Source of the DNA: Cognatundibacterium rugosum
GTDB lineage: Bacteria > Pseudomonadota > Gammaproteobacteria > Burkholderiales > Burkholderiaceae_D
Direction: 5' to 3'
Assembly: GCF_014284365.1 (NCBI RefSeq)
Contig: NZ_JACOGG010000009.1
Coordinates: forward strand, 103,081-167,080
Length of the DNA: 64,000 bases
In this document: positions 54,899 to 63,925 of the stretch, piece by piece
How positions within the stretch are numbered: the stretch's first letter is position 1
Layout of the letters: each line of letters begins with the position of its first letter
The notes under the pieces: generated by a model
Database searches by the model: none
Told to the model about the DNA's origin: nothing
Seen by the model: the letters and a program-made list of their open reading frames with translations, nothing else
Program-made: the position numbers and the translations under genes

Positions 54899-56989
54899 TT
54901 ACCAGAGTTTGACGCGCTGTTCCGGTGGCAGGTACATCTTGTCGCCGGGTTTGACTTCGAATGAAGTATAGAAATCCGGATGGTTGCGCAGGCTGCCGTT
55001 GACGCGGAATTCGCCGGGTGAATGCGGATCGGTCTTGATCAGCACCAGTGCCCGCGATTCACGTGCCTTGAAGCGGCGTGCCTGAGCCAGCCCAAAGAAC
55101 AGACGCTGCTCCGCAGTCCAGCCATCGATCACCGGTGCCGGTTTGCCACCCAGCGATAAGTGATAGGCTTTGACCGCCATGATCAGACCGGCATTGTCTG
55201 CGATGTTTTCACCCAGAGTCAGCTGACCATTGAGGAAATTGCCGGGTACCGGTGCGTAGCCATTGTATTGTTCGACCAGGATTTTGGTCCGCGCATTGAA
55301 TTTTTCACGGTCTTCTTTGGTCCACCAGTCGCGCAGATTGCCGTCGCCATCGTATTGCGAGCCGGAGTCATCAAACGCATGGCTGATTTCGTGGCCGATA
55401 GAAATGCCGAGTGCGCCGTAATTGAAGGCATCTTCGGCATCGACATTGAACAGCGGTGCTTGCAGACGTGCTGCCGGGAATACGATTTCATTCATTTCTG
55501 GGCTGTAGTAGGCATTCACCGTTTGTGGTGTCATATGCCAGACGCTACGGTCTACCGGTTTGCCCAGGCGTGCAAATTCACGCGCATGATCGGCCTGACG
55601 GATGCGTTTGAGATTGCCAGTCAGATCGTCCGGCAAAATGCGTACCGCACTGTAGTCGCGCCATTGCTCAGGATAGCCTACCTTGACGCTGATTTTGCTG
55701 AGTTTGATCTGCGCCTGCTTCTTGGTTTCCGGGCTCATCCAGTCCAGTTCCTCTATGCTGGCTTTGAATGCAGCGAGGAAGTTTGCCACCATTTTTTCTG
55801 TTCTGGCCTTAGTTTCTGGTGCGAAATAACGCTGTACATACAATTTGCCTACGGCCTCGCCCAGCATCTGATCAGTCAGTGCCACTGCACGTTTTTCAGC
55901 CGAACGGTTTTCTTTGATACCGCTCAGGAAGGTGCCACGGAAGGCAAAGTTCTCATCGATAAAGGCTTGCGACAGATGCGGGCTGTAGGTGTTCAGCAAT
56001 TGCCAGCGTAAGTAAGCCTTCCAGCTTGCGAGACTGTGTTTGTTGAGCACAGTGTTCAGACCGCGCAGATAGCTCGGTTGTTGCACCAGCACTTGCTGCA
56101 GGCCAGCACCAGCGTGACTGGCTTTCAGATAGCTGGCCCAGTCTAAGGATGGTGTCAACGCGCGCAGTTCAGCCAGGCTCAGCTTATTGTAGGTGCGCAC
56201 AGGATCGCGGTTTTCCACATTGCTCCATTGGATAGCAGCGAGATCTGTCTCCAATGCCAGTATCGCCTGCGCATGTGCATCGGCCTCTGCGTCACCAGAC
56301 AGTTGCAGGATTTTGCTGACATGGCTCAGGTAGCGGCTACTGATTTCCTGGTTGCGTACTTCATCCTGTTTCAGATAATAATCGCGGTTAGGCAAGCCCA
56401 GACCGGATTGACCCAGCGTCAAAATATATTGTGTTGATAGGCGGCTGTCTTGCTCTACGCTGGCGTGGAAAGGCGTAGTCACGCCGATTTGTTGCAGATG
56501 GGCGAACAGGCTGGCGAGTTCGCGCAGGTTTTTCAGCGCGTCGATTTTTTTGAAGTCGGCGGCTAAAGGATGCCAGCCAAGCTGATTGAGTCTGTCCTGA
56601 TTCACTACGCTGTTATACAAATCGCCGATTTTTTGCAGATTCGCGTCGGTAGCGGCAGCACCGTTTTTACTCGCGGCGCTGAGTGCAGCCTGCTGTATCA
56701 GACCGCGCAACTGGGTTTGCACCTCTTCACGCGCCTGGGTAAATGCACCCCAGTCAGAGCGGTCGGACGGGATCGCAGTGTTCTTGAGCCAGCTGCCTTG
56801 TGCATGGCGGAAAAAGTCATCCTGCGGTCTGACTGCCGGATCGGACTGGCTACGGTCGACGCCGGAGCCGGTTGCCGTTCCGGCGTTGGTCTGGCTGGCG
56901 CTCGCTACTGTGTGTTCATGCGCATGACTGATGCCGGTTGACAGACTCATCAAGCTGAGTGCCAGGGTAGTGAGTAACAAAGGTTTCAT
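54899..56989 (-). CDS. M13 family (neprilysin-like, PepO) zinc metallopeptidase
   Basis: A 696-residue exported endopeptidase. A signal peptide covers about 1-23 (THISHA-like end). An M13 N-terminal domain with PQDDFFRHAQGSWL follows. The catalytic domain has the zinc motif GHEISHAFDD (near residue 532), the third ligand in ENIADNAG (near 593), and the NAYYSPEMNEIVFPAA substrate-site stretch. The C-terminal VNGSLRNHPDFYTSF...RVKLW is typical. It degrades short peptides in the periplasm or on the surface. A single gene with its own terminator. Confidence 0.95.
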   Translation of the reverse strand: MKPLLLTTLALSLMSLSTGISHAHEHTVASASQTNAGTATGSGVDRSQSDPAVRPQDDFFRHAQGSWLKNTAIPSDRSDWGAFTQAREEVQTQLRGLIQQAALSAASKNGAAATDANLQKIGDLYNSVVNQDRLNQLGWHPLAADFKKIDALKNLRELASLFAHLQQIGVTTPFHASVEQDSRLSTQYILTLGQSGLGLPNRDYYLKQDEVRNQEISSRYLSHVSKILQLSGDAEADAHAQAILALETDLAAIQWSNVENRDPVRTYNKLSLAELRALTPSLDWASYLKASHAGAGLQQVLVQQPSYLRGLNTVLNKHSLASWKAYLRWQLLNTYSPHLSQAFIDENFAFRGTFLSGIKENRSAEKRAVALTDQMLGEAVGKLYVQRYFAPETKARTEKMVANFLAAFKASIEELDWMSPETKKQAQIKLSKISVKVGYPEQWRDYSAVRILPDDLTGNLKRIRQADHAREFARLGKPVDRSVWHMTPQTVNAYYSPEMNEIVFPAARLQAPLFNVDAEDAFNYGALGISIGHEISHAFDDSGSQYDGDGNLRDWWTKEDREKFNARTKILVEQYNGYAPVPGNFLNGQLTLGENIADNAGLIMAVKAYHLSLGGKPAPVIDGWTAEQRLFFGLAQARRFKARESRALVLIKTDPHSPGEFRVNGSLRNHPDFYTSFEVKPGDKMYLPPEQRVKLW

Positions 56990-57291
56990 AGCAAGGATTA
57001 GAGTTAAGCGCTTATCTGTCGCGATAAAATAGGCAACAGGAATTCAGCAGGAAAGTGAGCAACGATAGGTGGACGATTCAGCACCATCAGCAGACCTGTT
57101 GTGCCTGCATAAAGTTCCCGATGGACTTACTTTTGTTGCAGCGTATCCTGAGCCGCATCATTTGTTGTCCTATGTTCGCCGGGCATAGCCATCAGAATGA
57201 AAAAACGCACACCTGCAGTGACAGGGATGAGTTTTTTGCGTCAAATCAGCACTAAGGCTGCAGCCGATTCAGGCGGTACACTGAAGCGGGT
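56990..57291. other. Intergenic region upstream of the M13 peptidase gene, nothing recognised
   Basis: About 300 bp. It carries the presumed promoter of the M13 gene (minus strand). A 66-codon plus-strand frame (57055-57255) has no ribosome-binding site and is not protein-like. No terminator of trhO is obvious. Confidence 0.5.
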
Positions 57292-58176
57292 TCAGGCCTG
57301 AGCCGGTGCGTCTTCGCGGCGCGCTTTTTGGCAATGCGGACAAGACACGCCAGCGATATACCAGGGAGATAATTGCTCACGTGGTGTGACCACGGCACGG
57401 CAGGCAAAGCATTGTTTGGTGTCGGTCGCTTCCAGCTGAGGATTGAGCGCAGTGCGGTAATCGAATACGAAGCAATCGCCGTGATAATGATCACCACCGA
57501 CTTCTTCAAAGTATTTCAGGATACCGCCCTCAAGCTGATATACGCTGTTGAAACCCACATTCTGCATATGGATTGCTGCTTTTTCACAGCGGATACCGCC
57601 GGTGCAGAAGGTCACGACGGTTTTGTCGTTCAGTTCATCACGGTGCTCTGCTATGACTTGCGGGAATTCTGTGAACTTGGTGATGCGGTAGTCGATAGTG
57701 TTATCGAAGCTGCCTACATCGACTTCAAAGTCATTGCGGGTATCAACCATCACAACGGGTTTGCCATTATCGTCATGGCCCTGATCCAGCCAGCGTTTCA
57801 ACGTATGTGCATCGACCGATGGCGCGCGACCTTCTTCCGGTTTGATCAGCGGCATGCGCATGGTGATGATTTCTGCTTTCAGCTTAACCAGCAATTTAGT
57901 GAAAGGCTGACGATCAGAAAAACTCTCTTTGGCGACCACGTCGGAGAAACGCGGGTCCGCATGCAGCCAGTCCATGTAGGCATCAATTTCATGGCGCAGG
58001 CCGGCCAGGAACATATTGATTCCTTCCGGCGTCAGCAGCACGGTGCCTTTCAGATTCAGCGCATTACATGTATCGATAAATTCCTGACGCTTTTCAGCCG
58101 TGTCATTGAACGTGATAAATTTGTAAGCAGAGATATTGACGTAAGGCGTCTCTGGGGACAGGGTGGCAACAGGCAT
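57292..58176 (-). CDS. trhO: tRNA uridine(34) hydroxylase TrhO (rhodanese-type)
   Basis: A 294-residue enzyme that hydroxylates U34 of certain tRNAs using oxygen. The N-terminal acylphosphatase-like domain (about 1-100, [18 protein letters not shown]) is followed by a rhodanese domain (about 125-220) with the active cysteine in [16 protein letters not shown]-terminal zinc knuckle (CFACR and CPHCQ) completes it. I prefer ATG 58176 ([12 protein letters not shown]) over a TTG at 58200; neither has a clear ribosome-binding site. The E. coli homologue is YceA. Confidence 0.92.
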   Translation of the reverse strand: MPVATLSPETPYVNISAYKFITFNDTAEKRQEFIDTCNALNLKGTVLLTPEGINMFLAGLRHEIDAYMDWLHADPRFSDVVAKESFSDRQPFTKLLVKLKAEIITMRMPLIKPEEGRAPSVDAHTLKRWLDQGHDDNGKPVVMVDTRNDFEVDVGSFDNTIDYRITKFTEFPQVIAEHRDELNDKTVVTFCTGGIRCEKAAIHMQNVGFNSVYQLEGGILKYFEEVGGDHYHGDCFVFDYRTALNPQLEATDTKQCFACRAVVTPREQLSPWYIAGVSCPHCQKARREDAPAQA

Positions 58177-58302
58177 AATAAGGTGATATCGGAGATTCAA
58201 TGAAGGATGACTCAGTCTACTGACTAAGTCTTTGATTTAGCTGCATTATAGTTGAATTCCTTACTGCTGGCAGGCCTGTTCCGGAAGCCCTGCCTTGCAC
58301 TG

Positions 58303-58797
58303 TCAGGTCTGGTCGCTGCTGAGCAGCATATCGATATGCGGTATGTCATCCTCCAGATACAGTTCCGACACTTGCACGAAACCAAAACTGCCATAAAATT
58401 TTTCCAGATATGCCTGCGCACCGATGCGTATGGCGGCTTGCGGATAAATCTCGCGCAGCGCACTGATGCCGCGCGTGAGCAGTTCACGGCCTATGCCACT
58501 GCCGCGCCAGCTGGCGCTGCTGAGCACGCGACCCAGCGAGGCTTCGGCAAAACTGAGGCCGGGCGGTACGATGCGTAAATAAGCAGCCAGTTGCTGCTGG
58601 CTGTCCCAGGCCATCAGATGATGCGACAGCGGGTCCTTGTGATCAATGTCCTGATACACACAATTTTGTTCAAGCACAAATACGGCGCTACGCGCCGCAT
58701 AGATACTATGCAACTGATGTACGCTAAGTTCTGCAAACGGCAGGCATTGCCATTGCAAAGTTGCAGGCTGTTGGCTGGATGCGGATGGCTGATTCAT
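58303..58797 (-). CDS. ElaA-like GNAT acetyltransferase
   Basis: A 164-residue GNAT protein close to E. coli ElaA. It begins MNQPSASSQQPATLQWQC. LHSIYAARSAVFVLEQNCVYQDIDHKD is the typical substrate region. The CoA motif is LGRVLSSASWRGSGIGRELLTRG, followed by IGAQAYLEKFYGSFGFV. Start at ATG 58797 rather than 58887, because the longer frame adds 30 unrelated residues. Substrate unknown. Confidence 0.88.
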   Translation of the reverse strand: MNQPSASSQQPATLQWQCLPFAELSVHQLHSIYAARSAVFVLEQNCVYQDIDHKDPLSHHLMAWDSQQQLAAYLRIVPPGLSFAEASLGRVLSSASWRGSGIGRELLTRGISALREIYPQAAIRIGAQAYLEKFYGSFGFVQVSELYLEDDIPHIDMLLSSDQT

Positions 58798-58834
58798 ACG
58801 ATATTCGGTGTCCTGAGTAGTAGGGGCGTACTGC

Positions 58835-59680
58835 TTACATCTGCCGGAACAGATGCGCATAGACGCGGCTGACACTGAGTTTATCATCGCTGTCGCGCAG
58901 TTTCAGCGTGACTTTGCCAGACTCGTCACGCTGCGCCAGGCTGACCTGACGGATGTTAACCACGGTGCTGCGATGGATCTGCCAGAACAGGCTGCTGTCC
59001 AGTTGCGGCAGCAGTTCACGCAGGCTGCTGCGTATCAGCGAGGAATGTTCACGGGTGACGACGTTGATGTATTTATCGGTCGCTTCGAAATACAGCACAT
59101 CTTCTATCGGGATCATGCGGACATTGTTACCGACCGCAGCCCGTATCACGTGTAGTTTTTCAGCGTTGCTGGCTGGGGTGGTCGCGGGCAGCGCTGGCGT
59201 TGCTAAGCCTGCACTGTGCTGCGCTGGCAGCAGATTGCGTAACTGACCCAGTACCCGCTCCAGTTCGTCACCTGCATTGTCAGCGGCTTTGCTTTGTAAG
59301 CGAGTCTGCAGCCTTTGTATGGTTTTTTGCAGGCGTTCTTCGCTGACCGGCTTCAATACATAGTCTGAAGCAGAGTGTTCAAAAGCTTGCACTGCGTATT
59401 CATCGTAGGCAGTCACATACACGATCAGCGGAAAGGCTTGTTGCTCCGGCCATTCTTCAGCCAGTTCCTGCGCTACTTCCAGTCCGGTTTTCCCCGGCAT
59501 TTTGATATCGAGGAACAGGATATCCGGCTGCGCTTCCAATGCCAGTTGCACGGCTTGCACCCCGTTTTCCGCAAGCTGACAAATCTCCAGTTCCGGCCAC
59601 AGTTTATTCAGCATACGCTGCAGTGTCAGGGCGAGTATCGGTTCATCTTCGGCGATGAGGGCGCGTCTTTGCTGGCTCAT
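58835..59680 (-). CDS. LytTR family response regulator
   Basis: A 281-residue response regulator. The receiver domain (about 5-125) has the phospho-acceptor Asp in ILFLDIKMPGKTG, the acidic pair EDE at 11-13 and the Lys in DYVLKPVS. A linker follows, then a C-terminal LytTR DNA-binding domain (about 180-280; EDVLYFEATDKYINVVTREHSSLIRSSLREL and FWQIHRSTVVNI). Its ATG overlaps the kinase stop (ATGA, 59677-59680), so the two are one unit. Confidence 0.95.
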   Translation of the reverse strand: MSQQRRALIAEDEPILALTLQRMLNKLWPELEICQLAENGVQAVQLALEAQPDILFLDIKMPGKTGLEVAQELAEEWPEQQAFPLIVYVTAYDEYAVQAFEHSASDYVLKPVSEERLQKTIQRLQTRLQSKAADNAGDELERVLGQLRNLLPAQHSAGLATPALPATTPASNAEKLHVIRAAVGNNVRMIPIEDVLYFEATDKYINVVTREHSSLIRSSLRELLPQLDSSLFWQIHRSTVVNIRQVSLAQRDESGKVTLKLRDSDDKLSVSRVYAHLFRQM

Positions 59681-60822
59681 AGTTTTTCTGGTGTTTGCGT
59701 AGATAAAGGGAGAGTGATGATGGCTACCGTACCATCCGGTGTATTCGGTCCCAGGCTGAATGCGGCTTGCGGGCCGAAAATGGCCTGCAAGCGTTCACGG
59801 ATATTGTTGTTGCCCAGGCCGTGACCATCGGCCGCGTTGGTGCTGCGTTCTGCGTAGTCAAACGCCAGTCCCAGACCGGTATCAGCAACCCGCAGCTCCA
59901 GTTTGTCTGCGTGCCGCGCTGCGCTGATATGCAGGCTGCCGCCTTCGAGCTTGGGCTCCAGCCCATGTTTGATCGCATTTTCCGCCAGCGGTTGCAGCAG
60001 CATAGGCGGGATAGACATCTGTGCCAGTTCTGCGGGTAAATCGAGTTGGTACTGTAAGCGTTTCCCCATGCGTATAGCGAGCAAATCCAGATAAGCACGC
60101 AGCAGGCTGAATTCGTTTTGCAAGGTGGTGCTTTTTGCGCGTGAGGCGCTCAGCGTGGCGCGCAGATAAGTGATCAGCTGAGCCAGCATATGTTGGGCAC
60201 GTTCAGGATCGAGCGCAATCAGACCCTGCAGATTGGCCAGGGTGTTAAATAGCATATGGGGTTCAATCTGTGCTTGTAGCACCTGTAACTGTGCCTGCAT
60301 GGCTTGCCGCTCTATCGCGGCAGAGCGCGCTTTCTCAGCTTCCGCTGCGGCGGTCAGCTCGGTGATTCGGATCCTGTTCCACAGCGACCAGGCGGCTACG
60401 GTACTCACGACACCGCTCAGGATGACAAAGCCTTGTACATAACGCCATTGCATAGCGAGTACATTTTGCACAGGATAGCCATACAGGAATGCCGCCAGCA
60501 GCGTGCCGCAGAAAAAACCGATAGGTGCCAGTACGATGCAGGTCAGATAAAAAGCCAGAGTTTTCGGATTTTGATTTGGCCAGATCAGGATTCTGGCAGT
60601 ACGTATCAGGATATAACAGCAAAATCCTATGCAGTTAGAAAACACCCAGTTTTCCAACAGGCTGCTGCTATGGCGCATGACATACGTCACCAGTACGGTG
60701 CAGATGACATTGATGATCAGGATGAAAGGCAGTTCGCGCAGGATTTTTATTGCCGATGTACCTGAGACCGCAATGCGTACCTGTTGCCAGTAAGTGGTGT
60801 TTGTCGTGGATGGATGACTCAT
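59677..60822 (-). CDS. LytS/YehU-type sensor histidine kinase
   Basis: A 381-residue membrane kinase. About four or five membrane helices (about 20-155) are followed by a coiled coil (AAAEAEKARSAAIERQAMQAQLQVLQAQ) and a His_kinase domain. The phospho-accepting His lies in QIEPHMLFNTLANLQGL, and the ATPase part shows LLQPLAENAIKHGLEP and GLGLGNNNIRERL. Partner of the overlapping LytTR regulator. The stimulus is unknown; related E. coli systems (YehU/YehT and YpdA/YpdB) sense pyruvate-type nutrients. Confidence 0.93.
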   Translation of the reverse strand: MSHPSTTNTTYWQQVRIAVSGTSAIKILRELPFILIINVICTVLVTYVMRHSSSLLENWVFSNCIGFCCYILIRTARILIWPNQNPKTLAFYLTCIVLAPIGFFCGTLLAAFLYGYPVQNVLAMQWRYVQGFVILSGVVSTVAAWSLWNRIRITELTAAAEAEKARSAAIERQAMQAQLQVLQAQIEPHMLFNTLANLQGLIALDPERAQHMLAQLITYLRATLSASRAKSTTLQNEFSLLRAYLDLLAIRMGKRLQYQLDLPAELAQMSIPPMLLQPLAENAIKHGLEPKLEGGSLHISAARHADKLELRVADTGLGLAFDYAERSTNAADGHGLGNNNIRERLQAIFGPQAAFSLGPNTPDGTVAIITLPLSTQTPEKL

Positions 60823-60991
60823 AGTCTGCCCGGATCAAGGTGAGCTGTGATGGATAAGGGGAGAGTGTATGCGCTTGCTGCTGCCTGTGCCATAGACTTG
60901 CGACCAAAGGCAGCAGGCGTTCGCGAAGCAATCAGGCGATGGCGTCAACTGCATTTCAAATTTCAATGCGCTGCGCCCGATTGCAATCCTG

Positions 60992-62242
60992 TCAGATGAC
61001 TTTTTGTGCACGCAGCTCAGCGATGTGCGCCGCGTCATAGTGCAGGATATCGCTCAAAATCTGCTCCGTATGCTGACCCAGCAGTGGCGGTGCATTGCGA
61101 TAGCTGACCGGTGTGGCGGACAGCTTCATCGGACTCGCTACCAGTGGCGCGCTGCCAGCGCTGGGGTGGGGCAAGCTGATTTGCATCTGGCGCGCCTTGA
61201 CCTGGGGATCGTCAAATACTTCATTGAGGCGGTTAATCGGACCACACGGCACGCCAGCTTGCTCCAGCAGTGTGATCCATTCCTGCTTGGTTTTCAGTTT
61301 GACCATTTCAGCCAGCAGCGGTATCAGTTGCTCACGGTGTTGCACCCGCGCTGGATTGCTGCTGAAGCGCGCATCGTCAGCGAGTTCGGGACGGCCGCCG
61401 ATTTGCACAAATTTTTTATACTGACTGTCGTTACCCGCTGCAACAATGATGTGTCCATCTGAAGTAGCGAAGGTTTGGTAGGGCACAATATTGGCGTGCG
61501 CATTGCCCCAGCGTTGAGGTGCGACGCCGGTGGTCAGGTAATTCATATTCATATTGGCCAGCATCGCCACCTGGACATCGAGTAAGGCCATGTCGATATA
61601 CTGGCCTTCACCAGTCCGGTCTCGGTGACTCAGTGCTGCCATCACCGCGATGGTGGCATACATGCCTGTCATCAGATCGGCAATCGCAACACCGGCTTTT
61701 TGCGGCCCGCCACCGGGTTGATCATCACGCTCGCCGGTCAGCGACATGAACCCGCCCATGCCCTGCACAATGAAATCATAGCCAGCACGTGCCGCATATG
61801 GACCTTCCTGACCAAAACCCGTGATGGAGCAATAGATCAGATCGGGTTTGATTTGTTTGAGAGAGTTGTAATCCAGTCCGTATTTGGCGAGCTGACCGAC
61901 CTTGTAGTTTTCCAGCACCACGTCAGATTGTGCTGCCAGCTCACGGATAATTTGCTGGCCTTGCGCTGTTGCGATATCGACAGTGATGGCGAGTTTGCCG
62001 CGATTCGCGGTCAGATAGTAAGCGGCTTCTGAGGTGTTTGCTCCATCCTCATCACGCAGATACGGCGGTCCCCAGCTACGCGTATCATCGCCCGCGCCGG
62101 GGCGTTCGACTTTAATTACTTCCGCCCCTAAATCGGCCAGATTCTGGGCGCACCATGGACCCGCTAAAACACGGGTCAGATCGAGTACGCGTAAATGTCC
62201 TAATGCAGTTTTTGTTGAAGTTGTTGCTGTCTCCGGGCTCAT
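60992..62242 (-). CDS. Class III CoA transferase (CaiB/BaiF family)
   Basis: A 416-residue cytoplasmic enzyme that moves CoA between carboxylic acids. It shows LRVLDLTRVLAGPWCAQNLADLGAEVIKVERPGAGDDTR at the start (CoA-binding fold), the active-site region GQYIDMALLDVQVAM with the catalytic Asp in YIDMALLD, and the C-terminal CGPINRLNEVFDDPQVKAR. Members include formyl-CoA, carnitine and crotonobetaine transferases. The substrate is not clear. Single gene, upstream of the divergent ugpQ. Confidence 0.92.
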   Translation of the reverse strand: MSPETATTSTKTALGHLRVLDLTRVLAGPWCAQNLADLGAEVIKVERPGAGDDTRSWGPPYLRDEDGANTSEAAYYLTANRGKLAITVDIATAQGQQIIRELAAQSDVVLENYKVGQLAKYGLDYNSLKQIKPDLIYCSITGFGQEGPYAARAGYDFIVQGMGGFMSLTGERDDQPGGGPQKAGVAIADLMTGMYATIAVMAALSHRDRTGEGQYIDMALLDVQVAMLANMNMNYLTTGVAPQRWGNAHANIVPYQTFATSDGHIIVAAGNDSQYKKFVQIGGRPELADDARFSSNPARVQHREQLIPLLAEMVKLKTKQEWITLLEQAGVPCGPINRLNEVFDDPQVKARQMQISLPHPSAGSAPLVASPMKLSATPVSYRNAPPLLGQHTEQILSDILHYDAAHIAELRAQKVI

Positions 62243-62431
62243 CCTGGTTTATCCTGTTATGAATTCTTCTCGTTATTTTATGTGGGCTGGCGCAAAGCTG
62301 TTCACACGATTGGCTGGCCGCGCTGCATGGCTATCATACAACGCAGCCCGGTTATCGTTGATTCGAGTGCCCGCTTAGTTTCAAGTAAAGCTGCTGATCT
62401 CCCATCTTGCTGCAAATGAAGGAAAACAACC

Positions 62432-63178
62432 ATGTGGCCTTATCCTAAAGTGTTGGCACATCGCGGTGCGGGTAAGCTGGCGCCGGAAAATACCCTGGCG
62501 GCCTTGCGCTGCGGGCTGGCACTGGGGTTTCATGCGGTCGAATTTGACGTGATGTTATCAAAGGATAGCGTCCCTGTGCTGATGCATGATCCTGAATTTG
62601 GACGTACTGTGGCGGGAAGTGGACTGGTCGCCGGGACGAATGCAGCAGATTTACAGGAGATGGACGCTGGCAGTTGGTTTGATGTCCGCTTTCGCGGCGA
62701 GCCGGTACCCAGCTACGAACAAGTCATCCATTTTTGTCGCGGACACCAGATTTGGATGAATACCGAAATCAAACCCAGTCCTGGCCATGACGAAGCGACC
62801 GGACGCATTGTGGCCGAACTGAGTGCAGCTTGCTTTGCAGATGTGGTCAGCGGCGACCCGGCACGGCTGCCCTTGCTCTCTTCATTTTCGATGACTGCAT
62901 TGCGTGCTGCCAAGCGAGCGGCACCGCAAATCCCGCGTGCTTTGCTGCTGGATAACCCACATCCTGATTGGAAATCGATGTTACAGGAACTGAGTGCAGT
63001 TGCCCTGCATGTGAACCACAAACACCTGAGCCAGGAATGGGCTGCCGAGATAAAAAATGCGGGTTATGGTTTGTTTTGCTACACGGTCAATGAGCCAGAA
63101 CGCGCACACGAACTGCTACGCTGGGGCGTGGATGCATTTTGCACTGATTATCCGGACCGGATTCCTGCCGATTTCTAA
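62432..63178 (+). CDS. ugpQ: Glycerophosphodiester phosphodiesterase
   Basis: A 248-residue cytoplasmic (no signal) TIM-barrel enzyme that splits glycerophosphodiesters to glycerol 3-phosphate and an alcohol. The catalytic residues are in AHRGAGKLAPENTLAALR, EFDVMLSKDSVPVLMHDPEFGRT and NTEIKPSPGHD (metal-binding Glu). The C-terminal GYGLFCYTVNEPERAHELLRWGVDAFCTDYPDRI is typical. It fits UgpQ (cytoplasmic) better than GlpQ. A terminator follows. Confidence 0.94.
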   Translation: MWPYPKVLAHRGAGKLAPENTLAALRCGLALGFHAVEFDVMLSKDSVPVLMHDPEFGRTVAGSGLVAGTNAADLQEMDAGSWFDVRFRGEPVPSYEQVIHFCRGHQIWMNTEIKPSPGHDEATGRIVAELSAACFADVVSGDPARLPLLSSFSMTALRAAKRAAPQIPRALLLDNPHPDWKSMLQELSAVALHVNHKHLSQEWAAEIKNAGYGLFCYTVNEPERAHELLRWGVDAFCTDYPDRIPADF

Positions 63179-63222
63179 GCAGACCCTGTTTCAGGCTGGT
63201 TGGTCGATTATCGATAACATGA

Positions 63223-63249
63223 AGCTTGCTGTTCTGGGCGGGCTTTTTT
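63223..63249 (+). terminator. Rho-independent terminator after ugpQ
   Basis: Stem AGCTTGC (63223-63229) / GCGGGCT (63238-63244) with two G-U pairs in the RNA, followed by T6. Confidence 0.65.
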
Positions 63250-63436
63250 CATCCTGATACAGTGTGCATAGTCTGCTACGCCTTGTTACACGCACATACA
63301 AAACCCTGTCAGCGGGGAATCCGTCTGGCCGTTATACAGCTAAGAATATCAGCGACACACTCATCACGCTGCATTCCCAGATCGCAGCTCAATACTTTGT
63401 TGAGCCTTATCTCTACCGACCAAGACAGGAGTCACA

Positions 63437-63763
63437 ATGAAAGCGCATCCATTTGCAGTATTAGCCCTGATCAGCCTGTTTGCTGCACCGGCTTTTGCAC
63501 AAAACACCAATACCCCGAAAATCGATCAGCGTCAGGTGCGTCAGGAAAAACGTATTGCGCAAGGTGTCAGCAGCGGTGAACTGACCGCCAAAGAAACGGC
63601 GAATCTGGAAAAGCGTGAAGCGAAAATCGAGGCCGACAAGCAAGCCGCAAAAGCCGATGGCGTCGTAACTAAGCAGGAGCGTACCAAACTCAGGCATGAA
63701 GAAGATGTTGCCAGCCGTCGCATAGAACAGAAAAAGCACAATGCTCGCAAAGTGACGCCCTGA
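63437..63763 (+). CDS. Small exported helical protein, hypothetical
   Basis: A 108-residue protein with a signal peptide (about 1-22, PAFA). The mature part is almost all charged helix (IDQRQVRQEKRIAQGVSSGE, LTAKETANLEKREAKIEADK, GVVTKQERTKLRHEEDVASR). The D-G spacing in AAKADGVVTKQE recalls a degenerate EF-hand. The gene is monocistronic, with AGGAG about 8 bp upstream. Function unknown. Confidence 0.82.
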   Translation: MKAHPFAVLALISLFAAPAFAQNTNTPKIDQRQVRQEKRIAQGVSSGELTAKETANLEKREAKIEADKQAAKADGVVTKQERTKLRHEEDVASRRIEQKKHNARKVTP

Positions 63764-63881
63764 TACACGGACTTTCCAGTTTGAAGCGGCTGGCATCTTA
63801 CCTGCTGACTGTCCTGAGGGGTTAGATCTGGGCATAGCTGGATACGAACCAAGGTTTAAGAAAAACCAGCGCGATGAACTG

Positions 63882-63920
63882 CACCCCAAAAGTTGGACAC
63901 CCGTCCATACTTTTGGGGTG
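63882..63920. repeat. Strong hairpin at the IS end covering the transposase ribosome-binding site
   Basis: CACCCCAAAAGT-TGGAC (63882-63898) pairs with GTCCA-T-ACTTTTGGGGTG (63903-63920), a 17-bp stem with one bulged base and a 4-base loop. The 3' arm contains GGGGTG, the Shine-Dalgarno for ATG 63926. Confidence 0.9.
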
Positions 63921-63925
63921 TTTTC

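Noticed and set aside
55160..56011. 283-codon plus-strand frame inside the M13 peptidase gene
   Set aside because: Antisense shadow of a clear metallopeptidase with intact catalytic motifs.
57373..58203. 276-codon plus-strand frame opposite trhO
   Set aside because: Antisense shadow; trhO has its catalytic motif and zinc knuckle intact.
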